Below are positions 43,586 to 52,980 of a stretch of DNA of 64,000 bases, in pieces. Both the position numbers and the translations under genes were made by a program. Source of the DNA: Paraburkholderia bryophila (GTDB lineage: Bacteria > Pseudomonadota > Gammaproteobacteria > Burkholderiales > Burkholderiaceae); NCBI RefSeq assembly GCF_003269035.1, contig NZ_QLTK01000031.1:19139-83138 (forward strand), given 5' to 3'. Every line of letters starts with the position of its first letter. Positions within the stretch are counted from its first letter, which is position 1. The notes below the pieces were generated by a model. That model was not told where the DNA came from. It made no database searches and worked only from the letters and a program-made list of their open reading frames with translations.

Positions 43586-45190
43586 ATGCACGACACACGA
43601 CTCGCCGTCTCGACCGGCGGCATGGTCACCAGTCCTCATGCGTTGGCCAGTGAAGCCGGCCGCGAGGTGTTGCGCGCCGGCGGCAATGCGATCGAAGCCG
43701 CGATCGCGATCGGCGCGGCGTTGTGCGTCACCTATCCGCATTTCACCGGCTTAGGCGGCGACGCGTTCTGGGTGATCGCCGACCGGCACGGAACGCTGCG
43801 CACGCTATCCGGCATCGGTCAGGCCGCGGCACAACTGCCCGCTTTCGACACCACTTTCGGCGCCGCAATTGCGCCGCGCGGCGCGGCGGCGGCGCTCACC
43901 AGCGCCGCCACGGTCGACACCTGGTCGCAGGCCTACGAGATCGGCCGCACCGTCTGGGGCGGCCGGCAAACGTGGGCGGCCCTCTTCGCGCGCGCGATCG
44001 AATACGCCAGCGAGGGCTTCCCCGTGACGCCGTCGCAGCACTTCTGGCAAAACCTGCGCGCCAACGATTTGCGCGCCCTGCCCGGTTTCGCCGCGACGTT
44101 CGCGCCGCACGGCCGGATTCCCGCCGTCGGCGAACGCTTCACGCAACCGGCGCTGGCGGGCAGCCTCGAACGTCTTGCCCGCTTCGGCGCCGAGGAGTTC
44201 TATCGCGGCGAACTGGCCGAACGTATGGCTCGCGGCTTGCAGCAGGCCGGCTCGCCGCTGCGCCTGAGCGACCTCGCCCGAACCCGCGCACGCGACGAAG
44301 CGCCGCTACGGGTTGCATACCGTGGCGGCGAACTGGTCAGCATGCGACCGCCAACCCAGGGCGTTACCACGCTTCAGATCATGGGGATACTCGAACGCTT
44401 CGCACTCGATTCGATCGCCGAAGGCAGCGCCGACTACTATAACCTGCTGGTGGAAGCGGTGAAATGCGCCTTCATGGACCGCGACCGGTTCGTGGCCGAT
44501 CCGGAATTCCGCCACGTGCCGGTCGACGACATGCTCTGCGCCGCGACCCTCGACGCCCACGCGCGCACCATCCACCCGCACGACGCACGGCCCTGGCCGC
44601 ACACGTTCCAGCCGGGCGACACGGTGTTCATCGGCGCAACGGATCGCGAGGGCCGCAGCGTGAGCGTGCTGCAAACGGTGTACTTCGATTGGGGCAGCGG
44701 CGTGGTGGCGGGCGACACCGGCATTCTGTGGCACAACCGCGGCGCGTCGTTCAGCACGGATCCCGCGCATCACAACGCGATACAGCCGGCCAAGCGCCCT
44801 TTCCATACGCTCAATCCCGGCATGTATCTGCAGAACGGCCAGCCGCGTTTGCTGTTCGGCACGCAAGGCGCCGACGGTCAGCCACAGACGCTGGCCGCGA
44901 TCCTCACGAGGCTGATCGACTACCGCATGGACCCGCTCACCGCACTGGCCCGGCCACGTTTCCTGCTGGGCAAAACCTTCTCCGACACGCGCGATGCCTT
45001 GAAGCTCGAAGCGGACGCCGGCGCCGACGTCTTCGCGGCGCTCGCCGCGCGCGGGCACGAAGTCCGCGAGATCCCGGCACAGAGTCCGCTGGCGGGCCAC
45101 CCCGGCGTGATTCGCCTCGACGCGAACGGCACGACATGCGGCGCACACGATCCACGCAGCGACGGGCGCGCTTTGGGCGTCGACGTCTAG
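43586..45190 (+). CDS. gamma-glutamyltransferase-family protein (Ntn hydrolase)
   Basis: The 534-aa protein is made as a precursor that cuts itself. The likely nucleophile is the Thr in GDTVFIGATDREG (about residue 347), starting the small subunit. N-terminal family blocks are VTSPHALASEAGREVLRAGGNA, cited as SPHALASEAGREVL, and FTGLGGDAFWV. NPGMYLQNGQPRLLFGTQG matches the catalytic-pocket region. No signal peptide is present, so it differs from periplasmic GGT and resembles the YwrD or acylase-like group. Substrates may be gamma-glutamyl amides or related compounds. Confidence 0.85.
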   Translation: MHDTRLAVSTGGMVTSPHALASEAGREVLRAGGNAIEAAIAIGAALCVTYPHFTGLGGDAFWVIADRHGTLRTLSGIGQAAAQLPAFDTTFGAAIAPRGAAAALTSAATVDTWSQAYEIGRTVWGGRQTWAALFARAIEYASEGFPVTPSQHFWQNLRANDLRALPGFAATFAPHGRIPAVGERFTQPALAGSLERLARFGAEEFYRGELAERMARGLQQAGSPLRLSDLARTRARDEAPLRVAYRGGELVSMRPPTQGVTTLQIMGILERFALDSIAEGSADYYNLLVEAVKCAFMDRDRFVADPEFRHVPVDDMLCAATLDAHARTIHPHDARPWPHTFQPGDTVFIGATDREGRSVSVLQTVYFDWGSGVVAGDTGILWHNRGASFSTDPAHHNAIQPAKRPFHTLNPGMYLQNGQPRLLFGTQGADGQPQTLAAILTRLIDYRMDPLTALARPRFLLGKTFSDTRDALKLEADAGADVFAALAARGHEVREIPAQSPLAGHPGVIRLDANGTTCGAHDPRSDGRALGVDV

Positions 45191-45363
45191 TCGGGTGCGT
45201 GACGATTACGTAGCGATTAAGCGGCACTACGGCTCTACGGGAAACCGCGGCGGCCCGCGCAACGAGCCTGATAAGCTACGCGAACGCCGTGCGAGCCGGA
45301 CGTGCCTGGGCGGCCAAACACCGCACGCGCGCCCCATTCCAGAACCCAAAAAACGGAGACACC

Positions 45364-45795
45364 ATGAAGCCGACCGTTCATCCGGATAGCGACACCGCAT
45401 CGGCGAACATCACCAGGCGAATCGAGGAACTGGCGGATTGGCGTGGCGACACCCTCGCTCGCATCCGCGAATTGATCCACGCCGCCGACCCTGACATTCA
45501 GGAAGAGTGGAAATGGATGGGCACGCCCGTCTGGTCGCACGACGGCATTGTATGCACCGGGGAATCGTACAAGCAGGCCGTCAAACTCACCTTCGCGCGC
45601 GGGGCCGCGCTCAAAGACCCGAAGCAGCTCTTCAACGCCAGCCTCGACGGCAATACGCGGCGTGCGATCGACCTTCACGAAGGCGAAAAGCTCAACGAAA
45701 CCGCCTTCAAACAACTGATTCAGGCGGCGGTGAAAGCCAATAGCGAAGCGCTTGCCGAACGCGCGGCGAAGAAGAAAAGCAAGCCGCGCGCGTGA
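45364..45795 (+). CDS. DUF1801 family protein
   Basis: The 143-aa cytoplasmic protein holds the DUF1801 core: ADPDIQEEWKWMGTPVWSHDG and FARGAALKDPKQLFNASL (parts shown), followed by a Lys/Ala-rich basic tail. The domain is small and of unknown function, sometimes linked to iron or nucleotide binding. The ATG at 45364 follows GGAG. It converges with the flavin reductase gene. Confidence 0.8.
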   Translation: MKPTVHPDSDTASANITRRIEELADWRGDTLARIRELIHAADPDIQEEWKWMGTPVWSHDGIVCTGESYKQAVKLTFARGAALKDPKQLFNASLDGNTRRAIDLHEGEKLNETAFKQLIQAAVKANSEALAERAAKKKSKPRA

Positions 45796-45817
45796 GTCGC
45801 CGGGCGTTACCGCGCGC

Positions 45818-46408
45818 CTATTCCAGCGTAAAGCGGTCGCGCGTGGTCACATAATCGCTGGCGCCGAAGCGACCCACCGGAAAGTAGTGCTGCAGGCGCA
45901 CGCGCCAGGTGTCGGTATCGATCAAGCCGTCGCGCGCATGGAGCCGGTGCACCCTGCCAATGAAAATCTGCCGGCTGCTCGTTTCCAGCGTCTCCCAGAT
46001 CGTGCATTCGAACGCGACCGGCGCTTCGGCAATCCGCGGCGGCGCCACGTGCGTGCTCGGCACCGCCGTGAAGCCGACCGTGGCCAGCTCGCTGACGTTG
46101 GGCGGCAGCCTTTCCCCACAGCGATGCATCTTCAGCGCGATGGCTTCGTCGGCGAGATGCACGACGAACTCGCCGGTGCGCACGATATTCACCGCCGTGT
46201 CCTTCAGCGTGCCGTCCGCGACGCGGTTGATGCTGATCATCACGATCGGCGGTTCCTCGCCGAGCATGTTGAACATCGAAAACGGCGCGGCGTTGATCGT
46301 GCCGTCCGCGCCGAGCGTGGTGACGAGCGCGATGGGACGCGGCACGATCAGGCTCGCCATCAGCTTGTAGCGCTGGTATTCGGTGATCGCGTCGAAGTCG
46401 ATTTCCAT
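45818..46408 (-). CDS. flavin reductase-like FMN-binding protein
   Basis: The 196-aa protein has the split-barrel flavin fold: RYKLMASLIVPRPIALVTTLG, then NAAPFSMFNMLGEEPPIVMIS (quoted in parts) and DTAVNIVRTGEFVVHL. Relatives (DIM6/NTAB) hand FMNH2 to monooxygenases or bind FMN. The GAGG site before the ATG at 46408 sets the start. It begins one base after the GntR stop, so it is in the same operon. It could serve the LLM monooxygenases or the DszC-like enzyme encoded in the window, which is only inference. Confidence 0.85.
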   Translation of the reverse strand: MEIDFDAITEYQRYKLMASLIVPRPIALVTTLGADGTINAAPFSMFNMLGEEPPIVMISINRVADGTLKDTAVNIVRTGEFVVHLADEAIALKMHRCGERLPPNVSELATVGFTAVPSTHVAPPRIAEAPVAFECTIWETLETSSRQIFIGRVHRLHARDGLIDTDTWRVRLQHYFPVGRFGASDYVTTRDRFTLE

Positions 46409-46409
46409 C

Positions 46410-47177
46410 TCAGCGCCTCTCTGCCGGTGCAACGTGTCCGACGAGCCCGAGCAGTTGGCCCAGACTTTTTTCGCCGCGCATCCGCGTGATTTCGATGCGC
46501 TCCTCGATGTGCCGCAGATGCGCCTCCATCAGCGCCATGGCACCCGCCGCGTCGCGCGCTTCCAGACAGTCGACGATCGCCGCGTGTTCCGCGTGCTCGC
46601 AGGGCGCGTTGCCCGGCGTCTCGTAGACCCCGACGATCAGCGAACAGCGCGAGACCAGTTCCTTCAGATAATTTTGCAGGATCGAATTGCCTGCCAGCGC
46701 CGCGATACGCATGTGGAAACCGCTCGCGAGCGTCGCCCATGACGGCTGATCGAAACGATGCATCGCCGCATGCTCGCTGGCGAGTTGTTGCCGCAACGTG
46801 TCGATGTCGTGCGCGCTGGCGCGCTGCACGGCCAGCTCGACCAGCATCCGTTCGACCGAGCGCCGCGCTTCGAATATCTCGCGGGTTTCCTCCGGCGTCG
46901 GTTCCGCGATCACCGCGCCTTTGTTCGGGCGCAATACCACGATGCCGTCGTAGGCGAGCTTTTCCAGCACGCGGCGCACGACCGCGCGGCCGACGCCGAA
47001 CAACTGGCATAGCTCGGGCTCCGGCAATTTCGTGCCGGGCGTCAGGCGATGATTCAGCACGCCGTCGAAGATCGATTGATAGAGGCGCGCGTCGACGTCG
47101 AGGTCTTCTTTGCGCACGACCTTCGAGGCGCTCCTAGGGGTTCTTTTTGCGGTGGCCGCGCCGGCGTTCGCGTTCAT
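46410..47177 (-). CDS. GntR family regulator, FadR/FCD subgroup
   Basis: The 255-aa protein has a winged helix at about residues 33-95 (GTKLPEPELCQLFGVGRAVV, RRVLEKLAYDGIVVLRPNKG) and an all-helical FCD ligand domain (about 105-235), where FHMRIAALAGN and HAAIVDCLEARD supply typical metal-binding His and Asp. Its ATG overlaps the deacetylase stop (ATGA). It probably responds to a carboxylate substrate of this locus and may bind the 9-bp inverted repeat at 48184-48206. Confidence 0.9.
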   Translation of the reverse strand: MNANAGAATAKRTPRSASKVVRKEDLDVDARLYQSIFDGVLNHRLTPGTKLPEPELCQLFGVGRAVVRRVLEKLAYDGIVVLRPNKGAVIAEPTPEETREIFEARRSVERMLVELAVQRASAHDIDTLRQQLASEHAAMHRFDQPSWATLASGFHMRIAALAGNSILQNYLKELVSRCSLIVGVYETPGNAPCEHAEHAAIVDCLEARDAAGAMALMEAHLRHIEERIEITRMRGEKSLGQLLGLVGHVAPAERR

Positions 47178-48139
47178 GCCCCAGCCGTGCGCAACACGCC
47201 GTCGCGTTCCAGCCGGTCCATGTGATTCGCGATCGCGCCCGGCGTGGTGATCCACACGTCGCCGCGCGCGCGTGCCGCGGCGAGGTGCTCGAGGGCGCGC
47301 CGCAAATGCCGCAAGCGATACGGCTGCCCAACCAGATAAGGATGCAGCGCGATACCCATCACCAGCGCCTGCGGCTGAGCACCCCGGTTGGCCTGTTCGA
47401 GCATTTCGTCGAACTGGTCGACGATCATGTCGGCGAACGCGCGGCCGTCCATCAGGCGGCCGACCATCATCGGCAGATCGTTGAGTTCCTGCGGATACGG
47501 GATCGACCAGAGCGGCGCGCCGCGCGTGGCCATGCGCACCGGGCGGTCGTCGTGACACCAGTTCAGCGTATAGCGGTAGCCGGTCTCGGCGAGTAAATCC
47601 GGCGTCAGAGGCGACTCCGAAATCCACGGCGACAGCCAGCCATGCGGCGCCGTGCCGGATTCTTCGGCGATTCGCTCGCGGCAATGCAGAAGCAATTCGC
47701 GCTCGCCCTGCTCGTCGAGTTCGCTCTGCCGGTGCGCGTTGGTATGGCCGTGGCCGATCAGTTCGTCGCCGCGCGCCACGCAGGCCGCGATCAATTCCGG
47801 GCAGTGATCGTAGAGCGCGGTGTTGATGAGCGTGCCGGCCGGCATGGCCAGTTGATCGAACAGTTCGATGCAGCGCCACGCCCCCACCCGGTTGCCGTAC
47901 TCGCGCCAGCTATGGTTCAGCACATCCGGTTGCGGCGACAACGGACCGAGCGCGGCGCCGAGACCTTCGCCAAAGGCAAAGTGTTCGATGTTGAAGCCCA
48001 GATACACCGCCAGCCCGCTGCCGTCGGGCCAGCGAAACGCGTCGCCGTCGGTGATTGGTCGATACGAAAAGCGGCCGTGCGTGGCGAGCCGCTGACGCGC
48101 GCGGTTCTCTGCTACGGGCAAGTTGCGTGTGTCGTTCAT
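47174..48139 (-). CDS. polysaccharide deacetylase-fold amidohydrolase (PuuE-like)
   Basis: The 321-aa enzyme belongs to the NodB-homology family that includes allantoinase PuuE. The metal site shows GFNIEHFAFG (near residue 50) and ELIGHGHTNAHR with H130, H132 and H136. Other blocks are HGWLSPWISES and LNWCHDDRPVRM. The lack of a signal peptide suggests a cytoplasmic N-acyl or cyclic amide hydrolase rather than a cell-wall enzyme. It heads an operon with GntR and a flavin reductase and is divergent from a Pot-type importer, which may supply its substrate. Confidence 0.85.
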   Translation of the reverse strand: MNDTRNLPVAENRARQRLATHGRFSYRPITDGDAFRWPDGSGLAVYLGFNIEHFAFGEGLGAALGPLSPQPDVLNHSWREYGNRVGAWRCIELFDQLAMPAGTLINTALYDHCPELIAACVARGDELIGHGHTNAHRQSELDEQGERELLLHCRERIAEESGTAPHGWLSPWISESPLTPDLLAETGYRYTLNWCHDDRPVRMATRGAPLWSIPYPQELNDLPMMVGRLMDGRAFADMIVDQFDEMLEQANRGAQPQALVMGIALHPYLVGQPYRLRHLRRALEHLAAARARGDVWITTPGAIANHMDRLERDGVLRTAGA

Positions 48140-48183
48140 GAAATGAAAACGTGAGTGACGAAACGCGGCCGGTGTCGTTGCGG

Positions 48184-48206
48184 ATGAACCGGTTTGGCCG
48201 GTTCAT
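48184..48206. promoter_or_regulatory. inverted repeat in divergent promoter region, candidate GntR operator
   Basis: ATGAACCGG-TTTGG-CCGGTTCAT has perfect 9-bp arms. It lies about 45 bp before the deacetylase start in the 316-bp gap (48140-48455) between the two divergent operons. No other gene is seen in the gap. The nearby GntR is the obvious candidate to bind it. Confidence 0.5.
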
Positions 48207-48455
48207 GCCCCGCGACGGACCGAAGACGCACCGTGATCGCGCAAACCGGATGGCTCGGGTCGCTAACGATCGACGCTGCGGATCGTTTGCAATATATGCG
48301 CCAACTCGCCGACGTTAAGCGGACCGGCGTGTCGGCGATCGGCACGCGTCGCGACGCAATGGATGGCACATGTCTTGCATTTACGTCGCTTCGCCGAGGC
48401 CGTGCGGTTTCTCGCATGCGTGCCGCGCTTCGCCGTTCACGAGGACTTGCCCTTC

Positions 48456-49514
48456 ATGATTCAGCCTGCTTCAAAGGTGCTCGACACCCACGCCGCCGAT
48501 ATCGAACTGGTCCACGTGTCGAAGCAGTACGGCGACGCTCTGGCCGTCGACACCATCGACCTGCGCATTGCCGGCGGCCAGTATTGCTGCCTGCTTGGGC
48601 CTTCCGGATGCGGCAAAACCTCGACCTTGCGCATGATCGCCGGGCATGAATCGGTTACCGAAGGTGACATTCTGATCGCGGGCCGCAACGTCACGCGTGC
48701 CGAACCCGCGGCACGCGGCACCGCGATGGTGTTCCAGAACTACGCGCTGTTTCCGCATCTGAGCGCGCTCGACAACGTTGCGTTCAGCCTGAAGATGCGC
48801 GGCATCGCGAAAGACGAGCGCCGCAAGCGCGCCGGCGAGCTGCTCGAACTCGTCGCGATGTCCCCGTACGCCGGGCGCAAGCCGGCCCAATTGTCGGGCG
48901 GTCAGCAACAACGGGTGGCGCTGGCGCGCGCACTGCTGAATCAACCCGGCTGCCTGTTGCTCGACGAACCGCTGTCCGCGCTCGATCCGTTCCTGCGCGT
49001 GCAGATGCGCGCGGAACTCAAGCGCTGGCAGAAGGAATTGGCCATCACGTTCGTACACGTCACGCATTCGCAGGAAGAAGCCATGGCGCTGGCCGATCTC
49101 GTGGTCGTGATGAACCACGGGCGGATCGAACAGAGCGGCACGCCGCACGAGGTATTCAACCGTCCCCGCACCGAATTCGTCGCGCGTTTTCTGGGCGGCC
49201 ATAACGTGTTCAACAGCAACGGCCGCTTGTTTACCGTGCGCGCCGATCATCTGCGGATCGTGCCGCACGGCGTGACGCCGGTGCAGAACGCCGGTGGCGA
49301 CAGCGGCCTGACGCGGATCGGCGGGGTGCCCTGCACGGTACGCGAAGCCGAATACCAGGGCACGCATCTGCGCATGACGCTCGATCCGCTCGACGGCTCA
49401 CCCGAGCTGATCTCGCTCGTCGGCGACGGCGACTACGACCCGGCGCGGCTCGGCCCCGCTGCGCGCGTGGTGGTCTGGTGGAACGAGCAGGACGCGCATC
49501 CGCTGGCGGCATGA
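48456..49514 (+). CDS. ABC transporter ATP-binding protein, PotA-like
   Basis: The 352-aa cytoplasmic ATPase has Walker A GPSGCGKTS (residues 48-56), signature LSGGQQQRVALARAL, Walker B LLLDEPLSALDP and the switch segment VTHSQEEAMALAD. A C-terminal TOBE-like region follows (from about residue 250). These features mark the polyamine/iron/opine importer group. The ATG at 48456 follows GAGGA. It heads a four-gene operon with a binding protein and two permeases. Confidence 0.9.
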   Translation: MIQPASKVLDTHAADIELVHVSKQYGDALAVDTIDLRIAGGQYCCLLGPSGCGKTSTLRMIAGHESVTEGDILIAGRNVTRAEPAARGTAMVFQNYALFPHLSALDNVAFSLKMRGIAKDERRKRAGELLELVAMSPYAGRKPAQLSGGQQQRVALARALLNQPGCLLLDEPLSALDPFLRVQMRAELKRWQKELAITFVHVTHSQEEAMALADLVVVMNHGRIEQSGTPHEVFNRPRTEFVARFLGGHNVFNSNGRLFTVRADHLRIVPHGVTPVQNAGGDSGLTRIGGVPCTVREAEYQGTHLRMTLDPLDGSPELISLVGDGDYDPARLGPAARVVVWWNEQDAHPLAA

Positions 49515-49637
49515 GCGGTTGAGCACTTGAGCAGTTGCAGGGCGGCGCGTCATCGCAGCATGGCGTCGCAGCCGTGAATAGAACCCAAATCGAACGTCGA
49601 ATCGAACGTCAATCCCGCGTCAACTGAGGAGAAAGCA

Positions 49638-50933
49638 ATGACTGAAGCGAACGAGAGCCCGGCAGCGGCCGCCGTGGAAGGCAAGGAAAAAGGCCTGTCG
49701 CGCCGCACGTTCATCAAGGGCGCGGTGGCGGCGGCCGGCATTGCCGGTTTTCCGTACGTGCACGCTCAGGAAAAGATCACGCTACGCTATCTCGGCACGG
49801 CGGTGAACCAAAGTTCCGACATCGCCAAGAAGTTCAAGGAAGATACCGGCATCGAGATTCAATACATTCCGGTCACCACCGACGACGTCGCCAAGCGCAT
49901 CATCACGCAGCCCAACTCGTTCGATATCGTCGACACCGAGTACTTCTCGCTGAAAAAGCTGATTCCGGCCGGCACGCTGGCGGGCATGGACACGAAGCGC
50001 ATCAAGCTCGCGGACAAGATCACGCCGGTGCTCACGCGTGGCGAAATCAACGGCAAGAAGATCGGCGACCAGGGCACCGCGCCGAAGAAAGTGATGTTCC
50101 TGACCGGCCCGCGTTCGACCGAGTTCTCTGCCACGCCGACGCAATGGATGACGCTGATCCCCACCACGTATAACGCGGATACGCTGGGCATTCGTCCCGA
50201 CCTGATCAAACGGCCGATCGATAGCTGGGCGGAATTGCTCAACCCGCAATTCAAGGGCAAGGCGGCGCTGCTGAACATTCCCGCCATCGGCATCATGGAC
50301 TCGGCCATGGCGATCGAGGCGATGGGTCATATGAAGTACGGCGACAAAGGCAACATGACCAGGGCCGAGATCGATCAGACCATCAAGATCCTGATCGAAG
50401 CGAAACGCGCCGGCCAGTTCCGCGCCTTCTGGAAGGACTTCAACGAAAGCGTGAACCTGATGGCGTCGGGCGAAGTGGTGATTCAGTCGATGTGGTCGCC
50501 CGCCGTGACCAAGGTTCGCACCATGGGCGTGGCCTGTAAATTCCAGCCGCTGAAGGAGGGCTACCGCTCGTGGGCTTCGGGTTTCGGTTTCCCCCGTTCG
50601 CTGCAGGGCAAAAAGCTCGACGCCGCGTATGAGTTCGTCAACTGGTTCCAGGACGGCTGGGCCGGTGCTTATCTGATGCGCCAGGGCTACTACTCCGGCG
50701 TGCTCGACACCGCAAAGACCCACATGCAACCGTACGAGTGGGACTACTGGATCGAAGGCAAAGCGGCCGCGCAAGACATCAAGGCGCCGGACGGCCAGTT
50801 GCTCGAAAAAGCCGGCACCGTGCGCGACGGCGGTTCGTACACGCAGCGCATGGGCGCGATTGCCTGCTGGAACGCGGTGATGGACGAGAACATCTACATG
50901 GTGCAGAAGTGGAACGAGTTCATCGCGGCCTGA
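49638..50933 (+). CDS. ABC transporter substrate-binding protein, PotD-like (family 1)
   Basis: The 431-aa periplasmic protein has a Tat signal, twin Arg at residues 22-23 in SRRTFIKGAV, with cleavage near YVHAQ. Core segments are FKEDTGIEIQYIPVTTDDVA, FDIVDTEYFSLKKLIPAG and KAALLNIPAIGIMDSAMAIE. It is longer than PotD and resembles spermidine/putrescine or opine receptors of this class. It lies 123 bp after the ATPase gene and 54 bp before the first permease. Confidence 0.88.
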   Translation: MTEANESPAAAAVEGKEKGLSRRTFIKGAVAAAGIAGFPYVHAQEKITLRYLGTAVNQSSDIAKKFKEDTGIEIQYIPVTTDDVAKRIITQPNSFDIVDTEYFSLKKLIPAGTLAGMDTKRIKLADKITPVLTRGEINGKKIGDQGTAPKKVMFLTGPRSTEFSATPTQWMTLIPTTYNADTLGIRPDLIKRPIDSWAELLNPQFKGKAALLNIPAIGIMDSAMAIEAMGHMKYGDKGNMTRAEIDQTIKILIEAKRAGQFRAFWKDFNESVNLMASGEVVIQSMWSPAVTKVRTMGVACKFQPLKEGYRSWASGFGFPRSLQGKKLDAAYEFVNWFQDGWAGAYLMRQGYYSGVLDTAKTHMQPYEWDYWIEGKAAAQDIKAPDGQLLEKAGTVRDGGSYTQRMGAIACWNAVMDENIYMVQKWNEFIAA

Positions 50934-50987
50934 GTGTCCGGCAGGCTATCGAACGAGCGGGCAATCGAGGAACTCACTGAGCAAGCC

Positions 50988-51902
50988 ATGGCCACCATCA
51001 ACCTCTCCACGCGCACGCAGGACGAGCCCGTCAGGCACCGGCGCGCGCCGGCCTGGCTGCAGGCGACGCCGCTGACGCTGACGTTCCTGCTGTTTTTCAT
51101 CGTGCCGCTGCTGATCACGCTGATCGTCAGCTTCTGGGACTTCAACGAATACCAGATCATCCCCGCGTTCACGTTGAAGAACTACGCGGCGATCTTCAAC
51201 GGCTGTGCGTCGACGAGTGACATCTGCGTGACGCTCAAGACCTACTGGTCGACGCTCAGATTCTGCGCGATCGTGTGGACGGTGACCCTGCTGCTCGGTT
51301 TTGCCATCGCCTACTTTCTGGCGTTCCACGTCCGTACCACGAGCATGCAGACGGTGCTGTTCCTCGTCTGCACGATTCCGTTCTGGACCTCGAACGTGAT
51401 TCGCATGATCTCGTGGATGCCGCTGCTCGGTCGCAATGGCCTCGTCAACCAGGCGTTGCTCGGCGCGCATCTGATCGATCAGCCGCTCGAATGGCTGCTG
51501 TATTCGAACTTTTCGGTGGTGCTGGCGTTCGTGCATCTGTACACGTTCTTCATGATCGTGCCGATCTTCAACGCGATGATGCGGATCGACCGCTCATTGC
51601 TCGAAGCGGCACGCGATGCGGGCGCAAGCGGCTGGCAAGTGGTGCGCGACGTGGTCGTGCCGCTGTCGAAAACCGGCATCGTGATCGGCTCGATCTTCGT
51701 GATCACCATCGTGATGGGCGATTTTCTGACGGTCGGCGTGATGGGCGGACAGCAGATTGCGTCGGTCGGCAAGATCATTCAGGTGCAAACCGGCTACCTG
51801 CAGTTTCCCGCGGCGGCCGCCAACGCAATCATTCTGCTGGCGGTGGTGCTGATGATCGTGTGGGCCTTGACGCGGGTCGTCGATATTCGCAAGGAGCTGT
51901 GA
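50988..51902 (+). CDS. ABC transporter permease, PotB-like
   Basis: The 304-aa inner-membrane subunit has six helices and the EAA loop in LLEAARDAGASGWQVVRDVV. The segment CTIPFWTSNVIRMISWMPLL is typical of PotB/PotH. A GTG at 50934 next to the binding-protein stop is an alternative start, but the ATG at 50988 gives the usual short N terminus. It is followed 2 bp later by the PotC-like gene. Confidence 0.88.
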   Translation: MATINLSTRTQDEPVRHRRAPAWLQATPLTLTFLLFFIVPLLITLIVSFWDFNEYQIIPAFTLKNYAAIFNGCASTSDICVTLKTYWSTLRFCAIVWTVTLLLGFAIAYFLAFHVRTTSMQTVLFLVCTIPFWTSNVIRMISWMPLLGRNGLVNQALLGAHLIDQPLEWLLYSNFSVVLAFVHLYTFFMIVPIFNAMMRIDRSLLEAARDAGASGWQVVRDVVVPLSKTGIVIGSIFVITIVMGDFLTVGVMGGQQIASVGKIIQVQTGYLQFPAAAANAIILLAVVLMIVWALTRVVDIRKEL

Positions 51903-51904
51903 AG

Positions 51905-52810
51905 ATGCAGGCCATTCGCGTCAAACACCGGGAACGGCGGCCGGCGAGTTTCTACTGGCTCGCGCTGCTATTCGGCCTGTTCGTGCTGTTTCTGTACGGA
52001 CCGGTGATCACGATTTTCATTCTGTCGTTTCAGGGCCCCGAGGGCGGCCTGACGTTTCCGATGCGCGGCGTGTCGCTGCACTGGTTCGCGGTCTTGCGCG
52101 ACGGCGTGGGCGACATCGATATCTGGGCCGCGTTCGGGCGTTCGGTGCGGCTCGCGTTGGCGGTAACGGTGCTCACGGTGCTGTTTTCCGTCGCGGCGGG
52201 TCTCGCGTTCCGGCGCAGGTTTCGCGGCGATACCGCCGTGTTCTATGTGTCGGTCGCCAGTCTGATCATGCCGTCGATCATCGTTTCGCTCGGCATCGGC
52301 CTGACCTTCCGCCTGCTCGACAACGGCGTGAAGTATCTGGCCGCCGCGTGGGGTTATCCGTCTTTCGCGGACAGCTATACGACCTCGATGGGGTTGTTCA
52401 CGTCGGCGCTCGGCGCGCATTTGACGTGGACCCTGCCGTTCGGCCTGCTGGTCATGTTCGCGGTGTTCAACCGCTTCAACCCGGCTTACGAAGAAGCGTC
52501 GCGCGATCTCGGCGCGACGCCGTGGCAGAGTTTTCGCCACGTCGTGCTGCCGATCATCGGACCCTCGGTGGTGGGTGTCGCCATGTTCGGCTTCACGCTT
52601 TCATGGGACGAGATTGCCCGCACCTCGCAGGCTATCGGCGATCAGAACACGCTGCCGCTCGAACTGCAGGGACTCACCACGTCGGTCACGACGCCGGTCA
52701 TTTACGCGTTAGGCACGATGACGACGGTGTTGTCGCTGACGGTGATGGGCGTGTCGCTATTCGCGGTGCGATGGCTGTCGCGCCGGCGCGCGGTGGCGGC
52801 GCTGAGCTAG
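51905..52810 (+). CDS. ABC transporter permease, PotC-like
   Basis: The 301-aa inner-membrane subunit begins with a basic patch RVKHRERRP and a helix ending VLFLYGPVITIFILSF, the PotC/PotI opening. The EAA loop is YEEASRDLGATPWQSFRHVV (about residue 200). AAGGAG precedes the start inside the preceding gene. It completes the Pot-type importer. Confidence 0.88.
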   Translation: MQAIRVKHRERRPASFYWLALLFGLFVLFLYGPVITIFILSFQGPEGGLTFPMRGVSLHWFAVLRDGVGDIDIWAAFGRSVRLALAVTVLTVLFSVAAGLAFRRRFRGDTAVFYVSVASLIMPSIIVSLGIGLTFRLLDNGVKYLAAAWGYPSFADSYTTSMGLFTSALGAHLTWTLPFGLLVMFAVFNRFNPAYEEASRDLGATPWQSFRHVVLPIIGPSVVGVAMFGFTLSWDEIARTSQAIGDQNTLPLELQGLTTSVTTPVIYALGTMTTVLSLTVMGVSLFAVRWLSRRRAVAALS

Positions 52811-52980
52811 CGCCGGCCGCAGCCTGTCTGTCGAGTTCCCCGTACTCGACGAACCCGCTGAACCCAGCGGGCATTGCACTTCTGCTTCTAAGAATCGGCC
52901 AAATTCTTCGTTGCTTGCGCCCGCTCCGCTCCCGTAACGTTCTCCGCTTGCGCATCGCGCGCACCCGTATTGGAGAACTC

